From RGIG4140 sp045638265 (lineage in GTDB: Bacteria > Pseudomonadota > Alphaproteobacteria > CAAHEQ01 > UBA3637), in the NCBI GenBank assembly GCA_045638265.1, contig JAZUBA010000044.1, forward strand, positions 62,001 through 126,000: DNA of 64,000 nucleotides, given 5' to 3'. Under the pieces are notes generated by a model, which saw only the letters and a program-made list of their open reading frames with translations, searched no databases and was not told the DNA's origin. Below are positions 8,894 through 16,224 of this stretch, piece after piece. Numbering within the stretch: the first letter of the stretch is position 1; each line of letters opens with the position of its first letter. A program made the translations under genes and the position numbers.

Positions 8894-9775
8894 ATGAAAT
8901 ATTTGATAATGTTTTTAATGGTATTTGTTTTTATAACAGAGGGTAATGCAGCGTGTCCGGCAATGACATTTGATATGGCACGGGAAGCGAAAGAGGCTGT
9001 TCGTAAGATTAAAGAATATGCTATTGAGTATTATGAAGATTTAATCAGTAAAAGCGAAGATGATATTAAAGAAGCAAAACAAGGTAATGCTGATTGTAAA
9101 AACAGTCCGGAAAATACAAAAGATCAAGTAATTAAAACAGAAACATTTAAGTATTTGTATGACAAGGTCTTAGATGCACCGGAAGATGATGCTGATTATT
9201 ATTTGGCACGAACAAAAAATTATGAAGAAGCAAGAATTGCTGTTAAAGAAAAGTTTTTTTACGAAACGGATACACAATTAACAGAGCGTGGAGAATCATT
9301 AAAAGAAGTTACCGGATTTGATGCAACCGCAACCGGTGGATTGAAAACAACAGCTGAGTTGTTTGAGATATTGAGAACACGTGAAAAATATGCAAATGCC
9401 GTTGCAGCAAAAAATTTGGCAATATCTATGGATTTAAGAGAAAAAATTGGTACTGATTTGAAGTCTACTGAAAAAGTGGCAACGAGTGGATGTAACCAAT
9501 TGCAAGGTATGTTGTTGGAAAATAGAAATTTAGCAGCATTATTAAAAGAAACGGCTTCGGATTTGGTTGTTCAGATATTGACATTGGAATCGTTAGCAGC
9601 AAGAAATTTACAAAAAGAATCGCCACAGTTGTTGACTGTTCCTAATAAAGCTAAAAAGAATGAAAAGTCTATGTTGGGAAAAACTGTGGATAGCGTTAAA
9701 GAAACAGCCGGAGATGTTTCCGGTATTGTAAACAATTTGTCATCTGTTGGTGCTTCGGCAATGTCCGGATTTTAA
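8894..9775 (+). CDS. Secreted helical protein in T4SS operon (possibly VirB5-like)
   Basis: The 293-residue protein has a short signal peptide (cut near GNA|A, residue 19) and a mature region that is almost entirely helical and charged: MAREAKEAVRKIKEYAIEYYEDLI, then LARTKNYEEARIAVKEKFFYETD. A central Thr/Gly stretch (DATATGGLKTTAEL) precedes a second helical block ending SLAARNLQKE. Three cysteines occur in the mature chain. It is the fourth of five consecutive secreted proteins. A VirB5-like pilus tip or chaperone role fits the context but is unproven. Confidence 0.7.
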   Translation: MKYLIMFLMVFVFITEGNAACPAMTFDMAREAKEAVRKIKEYAIEYYEDLISKSEDDIKEAKQGNADCKNSPENTKDQVIKTETFKYLYDKVLDAPEDDADYYLARTKNYEEARIAVKEKFFYETDTQLTERGESLKEVTGFDATATGGLKTTAELFEILRTREKYANAVAAKNLAISMDLREKIGTDLKSTEKVATSGCNQLQGMLLENRNLAALLKETASDLVVQILTLESLAARNLQKESPQLLTVPNKAKKNEKSMLGKTVDSVKETAGDVSGIVNNLSSVGASAMSGF

Positions 9776-9787
9776 AAGGAGTGTAAT

Positions 9788-10627
9788 ATGAAGTATAATA
9801 AAAAATCTTTTTTAGTTTATTCACTCGCATGTTTTGTTATTGTTGCATCAGTTTCATCTGCACATGCTATTTGTTTAGTAAACCCCACTATGTGTCCGGT
9901 TGAAATGTGTGGTTATCAAACACAGGAAAGTCCTTCGGCACAAATGATGCAAAAAGTAACAACAGGATATAAAACAGCCAAAAAAGAAATAAAGAGCATT
10001 CGTAAGTCTGTGTCGGGTATTATGAAATCTGTAACGGCACTGCCGGGGATTGTCATGGGATTGGCGGCACAAGTTGCCAGTTTGCCGTTTGAAGCAGTTA
10101 GTTCAACGTTGGGTTTAACAGAAGATAAACAAAAAAAAGCGGAAGATGATCCAAACAATGTAACACAATACAACACTCATGGCATGCAAACCGTTCAAAC
10201 AAGAATAGACGAAAACTTAAAAACCTATAATACAGAAGCTAACTCTGATTATGACAGTCAATATTTTAATTTGGCACGTCGGCAATTTATTCGTCAGCAG
10301 GCAACGATTACTTTGATGGCACGTGTTGCTGTGTTGAAGAGTTATTTTAAAGATATACATGACGCCATGGAACAAGCAGATAAAGAAATTGAAAAAATTT
10401 CTGCTCAATCTTCAGGCGAGGCAAGTAATTCCTATAATGAATCATCGGTTGGGAAGATGAATTTGGCATTAAAGCAGGCTTGGTTTAATTTGTTGACTAT
10501 CCAGAAACAAGTAGAAGCTGTTAAATTGGAATTTGCTTCAAATCAGGCAATAGCCGGTATGAAAATGACAAAAAAAGTACCCACGGTAAGTGGTAATAAA
10601 GATTCATCTAATCAATCAAAAAAATAA
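9788..10627 (+). CDS. Secreted helical protein in T4SS operon (possibly VirB5-like)
   Basis: The 279-residue protein has a signal peptide (cut near AHA|I, residue 27) and a cysteine-rich mature start (CLVNPTMCPVEMCGYQ). It continues with a Val/Ala segment at about 85-105 that could be an amphipathic or weak membrane helix, then helices LARRQFIRQQATITLMARVAVLKSYF and MNLALKQAWFNLLTIQKQVEAVK. The helical C-terminal layout matches its upstream neighbours. AGGAG lies eight bases before the ATG. Confidence 0.72.
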   Translation: MKYNKKSFLVYSLACFVIVASVSSAHAICLVNPTMCPVEMCGYQTQESPSAQMMQKVTTGYKTAKKEIKSIRKSVSGIMKSVTALPGIVMGLAAQVASLPFEAVSSTLGLTEDKQKKAEDDPNNVTQYNTHGMQTVQTRIDENLKTYNTEANSDYDSQYFNLARRQFIRQQATITLMARVAVLKSYFKDIHDAMEQADKEIEKISAQSSGEASNSYNESSVGKMNLALKQAWFNLLTIQKQVEAVKLEFASNQAIAGMKMTKKVPTVSGNKDSSNQSKK

Positions 10628-10637
10628 GGGGGATAAT

Positions 10638-12302
10638 ATGAAATATTCAATTTTGTTATTGGCAGGAATTTCATTTGTTGGGTTAAGTGCTATTTATTCA
10701 ACACCTGCAACAGCACAATTTGTACAAGCAGAACCGTATGTTGATCCGGATCCGATTCAACCGGCAATCGGTAATTATCAAGAACCACTGATGCGTGCTA
10801 TGAAAATACACGACATACAGTATAATATTAATGATTTGCAAAAACTCCTTATTCCGTTAGCTGAAAATGAAAAAGCAAACAAGGAATTGGCGGAAGCTCA
10901 ATTAAGTGCTATGGCGGATTGTAATATTCAAAATTTATCCCTGTATTTTAACAATCCGGAAGAGGTATGGTCAAAATTGCTGGATACATATCAATCTAAA
11001 ATTAAAGAATTAACTATTCATATTAATAGTGCTGGTTTAGAAGCTGATATTGAATCAGGTAATGCTGAAAATGCAACGGTAGCAGCTCAATCCATCACGA
11101 GTGAAGAAGAAATGGCTGAATCTTATCCCTATTGGCGTGTCGGATATCAGATTTTGATGGATTTATACAATAATCCCGAAAATTATGGTTCAACAGATGG
11201 AAAAGCAAAATTGCCTTTATGGATAGACCAAAAATACCAATATACAAAAGATGTTGTTGCTTTGTTGACACAAATCAAAACACATTTTTGGATTCATAAT
11301 ACATTAAATGATGTTGCAAATGCAGATTTAGTTCGATTAATTAATCGTTTTTCACAAACAGACGGTATTTTGGATACTTTGGATTATCAGAAAAATTTAA
11401 GTCAATATAATGAGTTGATATCTTATTTGAAAAAGCGTAGAAATTATAGTGAGACAGCTAAAAAAATAGCCAATATTGATAAGTTTCCACAATTACCGAA
11501 ACCATTACCGCCTGTATATGAGATTATACAGCCTATGATGGAAAAAAAAGAACAAGAACGGTTGGTGATGTTCCCTCAATGGCCATCTCCTTGGGCAAGA
11601 TATATTCGTGAAGGATTAAAGGATAGAGCAAAAAATGGTGAAATGGATACATTCTTTTTGCCAAAAACAATTAATTTACGCCCTGAAGTTTTGGGTTGGG
11701 ATTCAACGAAAATTAACAACAGATTGTCAGTTTACCATGAAAAACAAAATGATGTTGACAGTTATACAAAAAGTTATGAAACAGCAAAACAAAATGTTGA
11801 AAATACTGTTGCAAGCGTTAACGAGAGTTTGAAAGAATTAGGAATTGAGGAAATATTGGATTTGTCTGCTGATGTAACGGCTTTGCAAAACAAACTGGTT
11901 GAATTAAAATTGGCAGAAGTTCAAAAAGCTCGTTCCTTGTTTGAACAAAATGCAGCAACAATTAAAAAAGAAAATTCTGTATCTGTTGAAGCGACAACAA
12001 AGGACAGTTTAAATGCTTTAGCTAATTTAGATCCTTCGTCAGAAGAATATCAACTATTAGCTACACAAATGAATGCAGCACAAGGTTCTCATGATGAAGG
12101 GTTAATGGATGATTTGGAAAAAGATAAAAATGGATATGCCATTCAATCTCCGATTGCAACAAATGATCCTGTTCAAAATATAGAAGCACAAGAAGCAGAA
12201 TATGTGTTGCATGCAAAAACTATTGATGCTTCTGAAAAAGAGCGTGAACAGATTAGACAACGAGCAATTGATTTATTGTGTATTAATGGTGGTGTAAAAT
12301 AA
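10638..12302 (+). CDS. Large secreted protein of T4SS operon, unknown function
   Basis: I start at the ATG at 10638, preceded by GGGGG, because this gives a clean signal peptide (MKYSILLLAG..., cut near ATA|Q, residue 28). An upstream in-frame ATG at 10590 lies inside the preceding gene. The 554-residue mature protein is mostly helical with two coiled-coil-like stretches (about 370-450 and 505-545) and a Trp/Pro-rich centre (PQWPSPWARYIREGL). There are only two cysteines, one near residue 90 and one near the C-terminus. No domain is recognised. The next gene begins one base after its stop, so it is firmly part of the secretion operon. Confidence 0.75.
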   Translation: MKYSILLLAGISFVGLSAIYSTPATAQFVQAEPYVDPDPIQPAIGNYQEPLMRAMKIHDIQYNINDLQKLLIPLAENEKANKELAEAQLSAMADCNIQNLSLYFNNPEEVWSKLLDTYQSKIKELTIHINSAGLEADIESGNAENATVAAQSITSEEEMAESYPYWRVGYQILMDLYNNPENYGSTDGKAKLPLWIDQKYQYTKDVVALLTQIKTHFWIHNTLNDVANADLVRLINRFSQTDGILDTLDYQKNLSQYNELISYLKKRRNYSETAKKIANIDKFPQLPKPLPPVYEIIQPMMEKKEQERLVMFPQWPSPWARYIREGLKDRAKNGEMDTFFLPKTINLRPEVLGWDSTKINNRLSVYHEKQNDVDSYTKSYETAKQNVENTVASVNESLKELGIEEILDLSADVTALQNKLVELKLAEVQKARSLFEQNAATIKKENSVSVEATTKDSLNALANLDPSSEEYQLLATQMNAAQGSHDEGLMDDLEKDKNGYAIQSPIATNDPVQNIEAQEAEYVLHAKTIDASEKEREQIRQRAIDLLCINGGVK

Positions 12303-12303
12303 A

Positions 12304-12948
12304 ATGAGGCTGTTTGGCTTTAAAGAAAGTGATATTGTTGTTGGTTCAGGTAAAAGTTTTGCCCAGTTGTGGATGATTATTGCTTCTGTGTTTTTGGGTA
12401 TTAATCTTTTCCTGATACTGACATTATTGCAAATAACGCCCAGATTGAAAGTTGTGGCGCAGGTTTTAACAGTAACACCTATGAATTCAGGTCAGTTTTT
12501 ACAAGTTGAACCTTTTGATCAGGAAACAAGTGATAAGAAATTAATTGATGAGATGTTAATTCGTTTTTATATGGATTCACGTCATAATTCTTTTGGGGAT
12601 AAACTTGAAATGACATATCGTTGGGGTAAAGGAGGACCTGTTCATCGCTTATCTTCTTCAAAAGTATATAATGAGTTTGCTGGAAATTTTAAAGAAAAAA
12701 TAAATGCAGCTTCCAAGCAAAAGTCAACAACGAGTATTCGTATTATGAATATTACAATTCGTCAAAATAATATATATGATATTGAATTTGAAAAATATAA
12801 ATTAACGAAGGGTGTTTTGGAATCCAGACGAAAAAATGCTGTTTTGAAAGTGGCATATTCATCACAATATAAATCAATGGGACGTTTACCGATTAATCCC
12901 TACGGTATGTATGTTGTGTATTATAACGAAACAAATAAATTGAGGTAA
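12304..12948 (+). CDS. virB8: VirB8-family inner-membrane T4SS protein, copy 1
   Basis: VirB8 is a bitopic inner-membrane protein that helps assemble the T4SS core. This 214-residue chain has a short cytoplasmic start, one membrane helix at about residues 20-45 (MIIASVFLGINLFLILTLL) and a periplasmic domain ending NPYGMYVVYYNE, which matches the VirB8 ending NP.GF.V..Y. The periplasmic region also contains RFYMDSRHN and RWGKGG, like the second copy. It starts one base after the previous stop. Two VirB8 paralogues within 1.6 kb suggest a heteromeric VirB8 ring or duplication. Confidence 0.8.
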   Translation: MRLFGFKESDIVVGSGKSFAQLWMIIASVFLGINLFLILTLLQITPRLKVVAQVLTVTPMNSGQFLQVEPFDQETSDKKLIDEMLIRFYMDSRHNSFGDKLEMTYRWGKGGPVHRLSSSKVYNEFAGNFKEKINAASKQKSTTSIRIMNITIRQNNIYDIEFEKYKLTKGVLESRRKNAVLKVAYSSQYKSMGRLPINPYGMYVVYYNETNKLR

Positions 12949-12971
12949 AATATCAGAAAAAAACTTTTTTG

Positions 12972-12999
12972 TTGATTCTTAAAAAATATGTGCTATGAT
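12972..12999 (+). promoter_or_regulatory. Candidate internal promoter before the VirB7-like gene
   Basis: TTGATT, 16-bp spacer, TATGAT, about 30 bases upstream of the ATG at 13030. It would allow extra expression of the lipoprotein and the second VirB8. Confidence 0.5.
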
Positions 13000-13029
13000 A
13001 AGTATAGTTTAAATGAAAGGAATAAAAAT

Positions 13030-13209
13030 ATGAAAAAAAATCTAGTAGCTCTTGCTTTTTTAGCTGTAATTGCTGTTCTTGCTGCTTGTGGTTCTGTTTA
13101 TGAAAAAGAACCTGTCGGTGTTGGAGCAGATTATTCTGAATTAAAAAAATCTCCTTGTGCATGCTTAGAAGTTGAAAAAGCTCCTAAATTGCCAAGTTGG
13201 TTTTTATAA
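13030..13209 (+). CDS. VirB7-like small lipoprotein
   Basis: A 59-residue protein starting at MKKNLVALAF with AAAGGA before it; a longer frame from 12988 would overlap the promoter and spoil the signal sequence. The lipobox VLAAC ends a lipoprotein signal peptide, so the mature protein begins with a lipidated Cys. The mature chain is only about 39 residues with a further CAC pair and Pro/Trp near the end (APKLPSWFL). VirB7 lipoproteins are small, lipidated and encoded next to virB8; they stabilise VirB9 at the outer membrane. The call rests on size, lipobox and location. Confidence 0.75.
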   Translation: MKKNLVALAFLAVIAVLAACGSVYEKEPVGVGADYSELKKSPCACLEVEKAPKLPSWFL

Positions 13210-13232
13210 ATTAAAGAGAAATGAGTTAAAAA

Positions 13233-13937
13233 ATGGAACAATTTGAGCAATCAAATAATTCATCTTATGATGTTGTATATGATGCTGATAATTCAGAAGA
13301 AGCAGCAACCGAGCGGCGCTATCTTTGGATTGCCCGTACGTTTGCTCTTATTTCGGTTGTTTCATTTTTGGGAACACTTATTTTATTAATTGCTTTGTTT
13401 TCTTTAATGCCGGTTATGCGTGTTCAACCTTTTTATTTGACAACGCTGAACAAAGATCAACAAATTGTTCAAATTCAGAAACCTAAAATTGAAGATATTG
13501 ATATGCAATTATTAACCGAATCATTAATCAGACAATATGTCTTGGCTCGTTTTACGGTTAGTTCTAATATTTCTGAAATGGTGCGCCGTTGGGGCTTGGA
13601 TGGCATTGTGAACCAAATGAGTGATCAAACGGTTTTTGCGGAGTTTAGTAGTGCGGCAGAAGATGTGTTAGCTCAAGTAAGACAACAAGGCTTAACCCGT
13701 TCAGTTCGGATTTTGAATGTTCGTAATCTTGGCTCTGATGCTGGTACAAATAAAAGTGTTTGGGTTGCAGAAATTGAAGTAACCAGTATGAAGCAAGGCG
13801 ATGCGGAACCTGTAAAAAGTACATGGGTAGTGCGTATGCGTGTGTATTATGAGGGACGCACAGGTGCTGTTTGGGAAAAACGATTACAAAATCCGCTTGG
13901 TTTTAAAGTTGATCGCTTTGGTATACAGGCAAAATAA
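13233..13937 (+). CDS. virB8: VirB8-family inner-membrane T4SS protein, copy 2
   Basis: The 234-residue protein has an acidic cytoplasmic start, one membrane helix at about 33-58 (ALISVVSFLGTLILLIALFS) and a periplasmic domain with VRRWGLDGIVNQMS and the terminal QNPLGFKVDRFGIQ, close to the VirB8 consensus NPLGF.V. It is a more canonical VirB8 than the copy at 12304, sharing the same topology and position of the RWG motif. It ends the first transcription block of the secretion locus: a strong terminator follows within 16 bases. Confidence 0.86.
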   Translation: MEQFEQSNNSSYDVVYDADNSEEAATERRYLWIARTFALISVVSFLGTLILLIALFSLMPVMRVQPFYLTTLNKDQQIVQIQKPKIEDIDMQLLTESLIRQYVLARFTVSSNISEMVRRWGLDGIVNQMSDQTVFAEFSSAAEDVLAQVRQQGLTRSVRILNVRNLGSDAGTNKSVWVAEIEVTSMKQGDAEPVKSTWVVRMRVYYEGRTGAVWEKRLQNPLGFKVDRFGIQAK

Positions 13938-13952
13938 AAGAATAATGATAAA

Positions 13953-13989
13953 AAAACACTTGTTGAGTACCAACGAGTGTTTTTTTTTG
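13953..13989 (+). terminator. Rho-independent terminator after second virB8
   Basis: Stem AAAACACTTGTTG / CAACGAGTGTTTT with a five-base loop (one G-T wobble) running into eight or nine Ts. Confidence 0.85.
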
Positions 13990-14440
13990 ATAAATAAGAT
14001 TCAATTTTTTATAAAAATATCGTTTGACAGATATGTGTTATTCGTTAAACTATTATGTCTATTGTTTTGACTTAAAATCAAAAAAGTTATTTGATAAAAT
14101 GAAATAAGTAGAACGTACTGTGTTTGATTTTTTAGTGAAATCAGTTTTTATTTAATACTGATTTGTCAATATAAATATTTGTTTTGTGTGTTTTGTTAAA
14201 TAAGTAAAGCAAATTGAATTTTTGTATTTATAACTTGATGTGTTAAAGAGTGTTTTTGTTAATAAAAAGTAAATAAGTATGGTTAGTTAAACGAAAGAAT
14301 ATGATAAAAGTAGGGATGTGGCCAGAAAATAAAATATTTATAAGAAAAAAAATGCATTAAAGTGCATTTTTTACTAGACTTTTACCCCTTTTATGGGTTA
14401 TCCTATGCACAGGATTGTAAATTTTTAGAGGAGAAGATTT
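13990..14440. promoter_or_regulatory. Long leader region before virB9, possible small RNA
   Basis: No credible gene in 450 bases. A promoter-like TTGACA at 14024-14029 with TAAACT 16 bases downstream is followed by a long AT-rich leader, a hairpin with T-run at 14347-14373 (AAAAAATGCA / TGCATTTTTT), and ATCCT-ATGCAC-AGGAT at about 14400-14416. The virB9 ribosome site GAGGAG follows. Transcription from this promoter would either stop at the hairpin, making an RNA of about 310 bases, or read into virB9 as an attenuated leader. Confidence 0.45.
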
Positions 14441-16171
14441 ATGTATACACACAATTCATATAAAATTTGTTGGTTGACAAGTGTAGCTTTGGCTACGTTT
14501 ATTTCAACAGTATCAATGGCACAATCCATTTTGCCGGCAAACATGCAAACAGAACAACTCAATGATGCAGTTGCTCAAACGAATGGCGAGTTTGAATCTG
14601 TTAATTTAGATTATTTAAATTCACTGGGTATGCAACAAAAGGCATGGAATGATCCTTTATCACATATGGGCGAAGGTCAGTCAAAACCGGGATATTCAAA
14701 ATATACATGGACTCCGGATGTTGTGTTACCGATTCGTTTGCGTGAAGGCATGATGACGTTAATTAATTTGCCGACTTGGGAATTGGTTGAAAAAGTGCAT
14801 ATTGGTTCTCCTGAATCGTTTGGTGGTGAAATTGCTGCACCAAACTCTCTCCTCGTTTATGCTGATCCTTCTTATTTAGGGGTAGACAGTAATATGATTA
14901 TTTTTGGCCGTTCAGGTAACAGATATGTATTCTATTTGCGCTCTGAAACATATAATACGGAAAAAATCACTCAGTCTGTTGTGGATGTTTTGGTTGGTCC
15001 AAAATATACGCCGGTTGAAAATGGAGGAAAACTAGGAAATTTTAATGGTGCCACGACAACGGCAGCTGGTACAGGTTCTTTGGGTGCAGGTGCTCCGAAT
15101 TGGTCGGGAAGTCGTGGCAACGGACAAAATCCGCAACTTGGATTAAATACGGCATCAACCGGCCCAAAAGATTGGTTGAAAAATATTCCGGTAGATCCAG
15201 AAAGTTTTCATTTTGATATAGATATGTATTTGCCAAATCCGTCAGATGTTGATATTGCACCGGATAATGTATGGAGAGATAATATTTTTACATACATTGA
15301 TTTAGGACCAAAAGCCTTAACAATGACGCAACGTCCAATTGTCAATTTAGTTGTTCAGGATGCTGAAGTCCCTGTTGGTTTTAGAACCAGTGGCCCGAAT
15401 AGTCGTTTGATTGTTGTTGAGGGTATTGGTGATATGGTTTTGCGTAACGGTAAAAAGTTAATTTGCTTGAAGTTGCGTAGAGATCCATCTTCCGGTTTGG
15501 AATATACTGATTATAGTGGTTCTCAAAGCAATTCTTTGGTAAAACCGTCAACTATCAGTAAAGAACCGGTAGATATTGTTCCGGAAACAAAATCTGAAAT
15601 GCCAAAAGCTCAAAATGCGGAAATGGCAGAAAGTTCTGAAAAAGTAGCACAAAATAATGCAAAACAAATTGAGCAATATTTTAATCAGGCAAATAATGTG
15701 CCAGTTTCTGGAATGCCAATTGCTCAATCCGGCATGATTCAATCTCCTGTGGTATATCAAGGTGCTTCCGTTATGTATGAACAAAACATGTCACCACTAC
15801 CAGCTATTCCGGCAACAGTTATGAATTCTCCAACGGCATCTGCTAATATTGTTAATGTTATGAATGATGTTGTTTCTGCACGTCCGGGTGTGTCATCGCC
15901 AGTAAGTGATAAAGAAACAATTTCTATTGAATTAGGGACAAATGCGGACATTTCAGAATTAGAATCGATTTGGGAAACGATATACACACAAAATAAAGAT
16001 ACATTAGAGGGATATGAACCATATTATTCTGTTGATACAACGGCAGATGGTAATATGAGAGAATTATTCCGCTTGCGTGTTGGTCCTGTTAAGGATGTAA
16101 AAACAGCAGATAAATTATGTAAAAAATTGGGACGGAAAGGATTCTCTTGTTCTGTTGTGCGGATGCAATAA
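14441..16171 (+). CDS. virB9: VirB9/CagX-family T4SS protein with C-terminal SPOR domain
   Basis: VirB9 forms the outer-membrane-proximal ring with VirB7 and VirB10. The 576-residue chain is about twice a usual VirB9. After a signal peptide (cut near SMA|Q) comes the N-terminal VirB9 domain (YTWTPDVVLPIRLREGMMTLINLP, then SNMIIFGRSGNRYVFYLRS), a Gly/Asn-rich linker at about 205-240, and the C-terminal VirB9 domain (PDNVWRDNIFTYIDLGPKAL...PVGFRTSGPNSRLIVVEG). A low-complexity linker at 365-490 leads to a SPOR-like domain at about 493-576 (ELGTNADISELESIWETI...FRLRVGPVKDVKTADKLCKKL). SPOR domains bind septal peptidoglycan stripped of stem peptides, so this fusion could position the machine in the wall. 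Confidence 0.88.
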   Translation: MYTHNSYKICWLTSVALATFISTVSMAQSILPANMQTEQLNDAVAQTNGEFESVNLDYLNSLGMQQKAWNDPLSHMGEGQSKPGYSKYTWTPDVVLPIRLREGMMTLINLPTWELVEKVHIGSPESFGGEIAAPNSLLVYADPSYLGVDSNMIIFGRSGNRYVFYLRSETYNTEKITQSVVDVLVGPKYTPVENGGKLGNFNGATTTAAGTGSLGAGAPNWSGSRGNGQNPQLGLNTASTGPKDWLKNIPVDPESFHFDIDMYLPNPSDVDIAPDNVWRDNIFTYIDLGPKALTMTQRPIVNLVVQDAEVPVGFRTSGPNSRLIVVEGIGDMVLRNGKKLICLKLRRDPSSGLEYTDYSGSQSNSLVKPSTISKEPVDIVPETKSEMPKAQNAEMAESSEKVAQNNAKQIEQYFNQANNVPVSGMPIAQSGMIQSPVVYQGASVMYEQNMSPLPAIPATVMNSPTASANIVNVMNDVVSARPGVSSPVSDKETISIELGTNADISELESIWETIYTQNKDTLEGYEPYYSVDTTADGNMRELFRLRVGPVKDVKTADKLCKKLGRKGFSCSVVRMQ

Positions 16172-16224
16172 ACAGAAAATCACAAAAAGGAATATGGTTT
16201 AATTTCTATTAAAGTAGGATAACA

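Noticed and set aside
13840..14070. 76-codon open frame overlapping the end of the second virB8
   Set aside because: It runs out of frame over virB8 and through its terminator.
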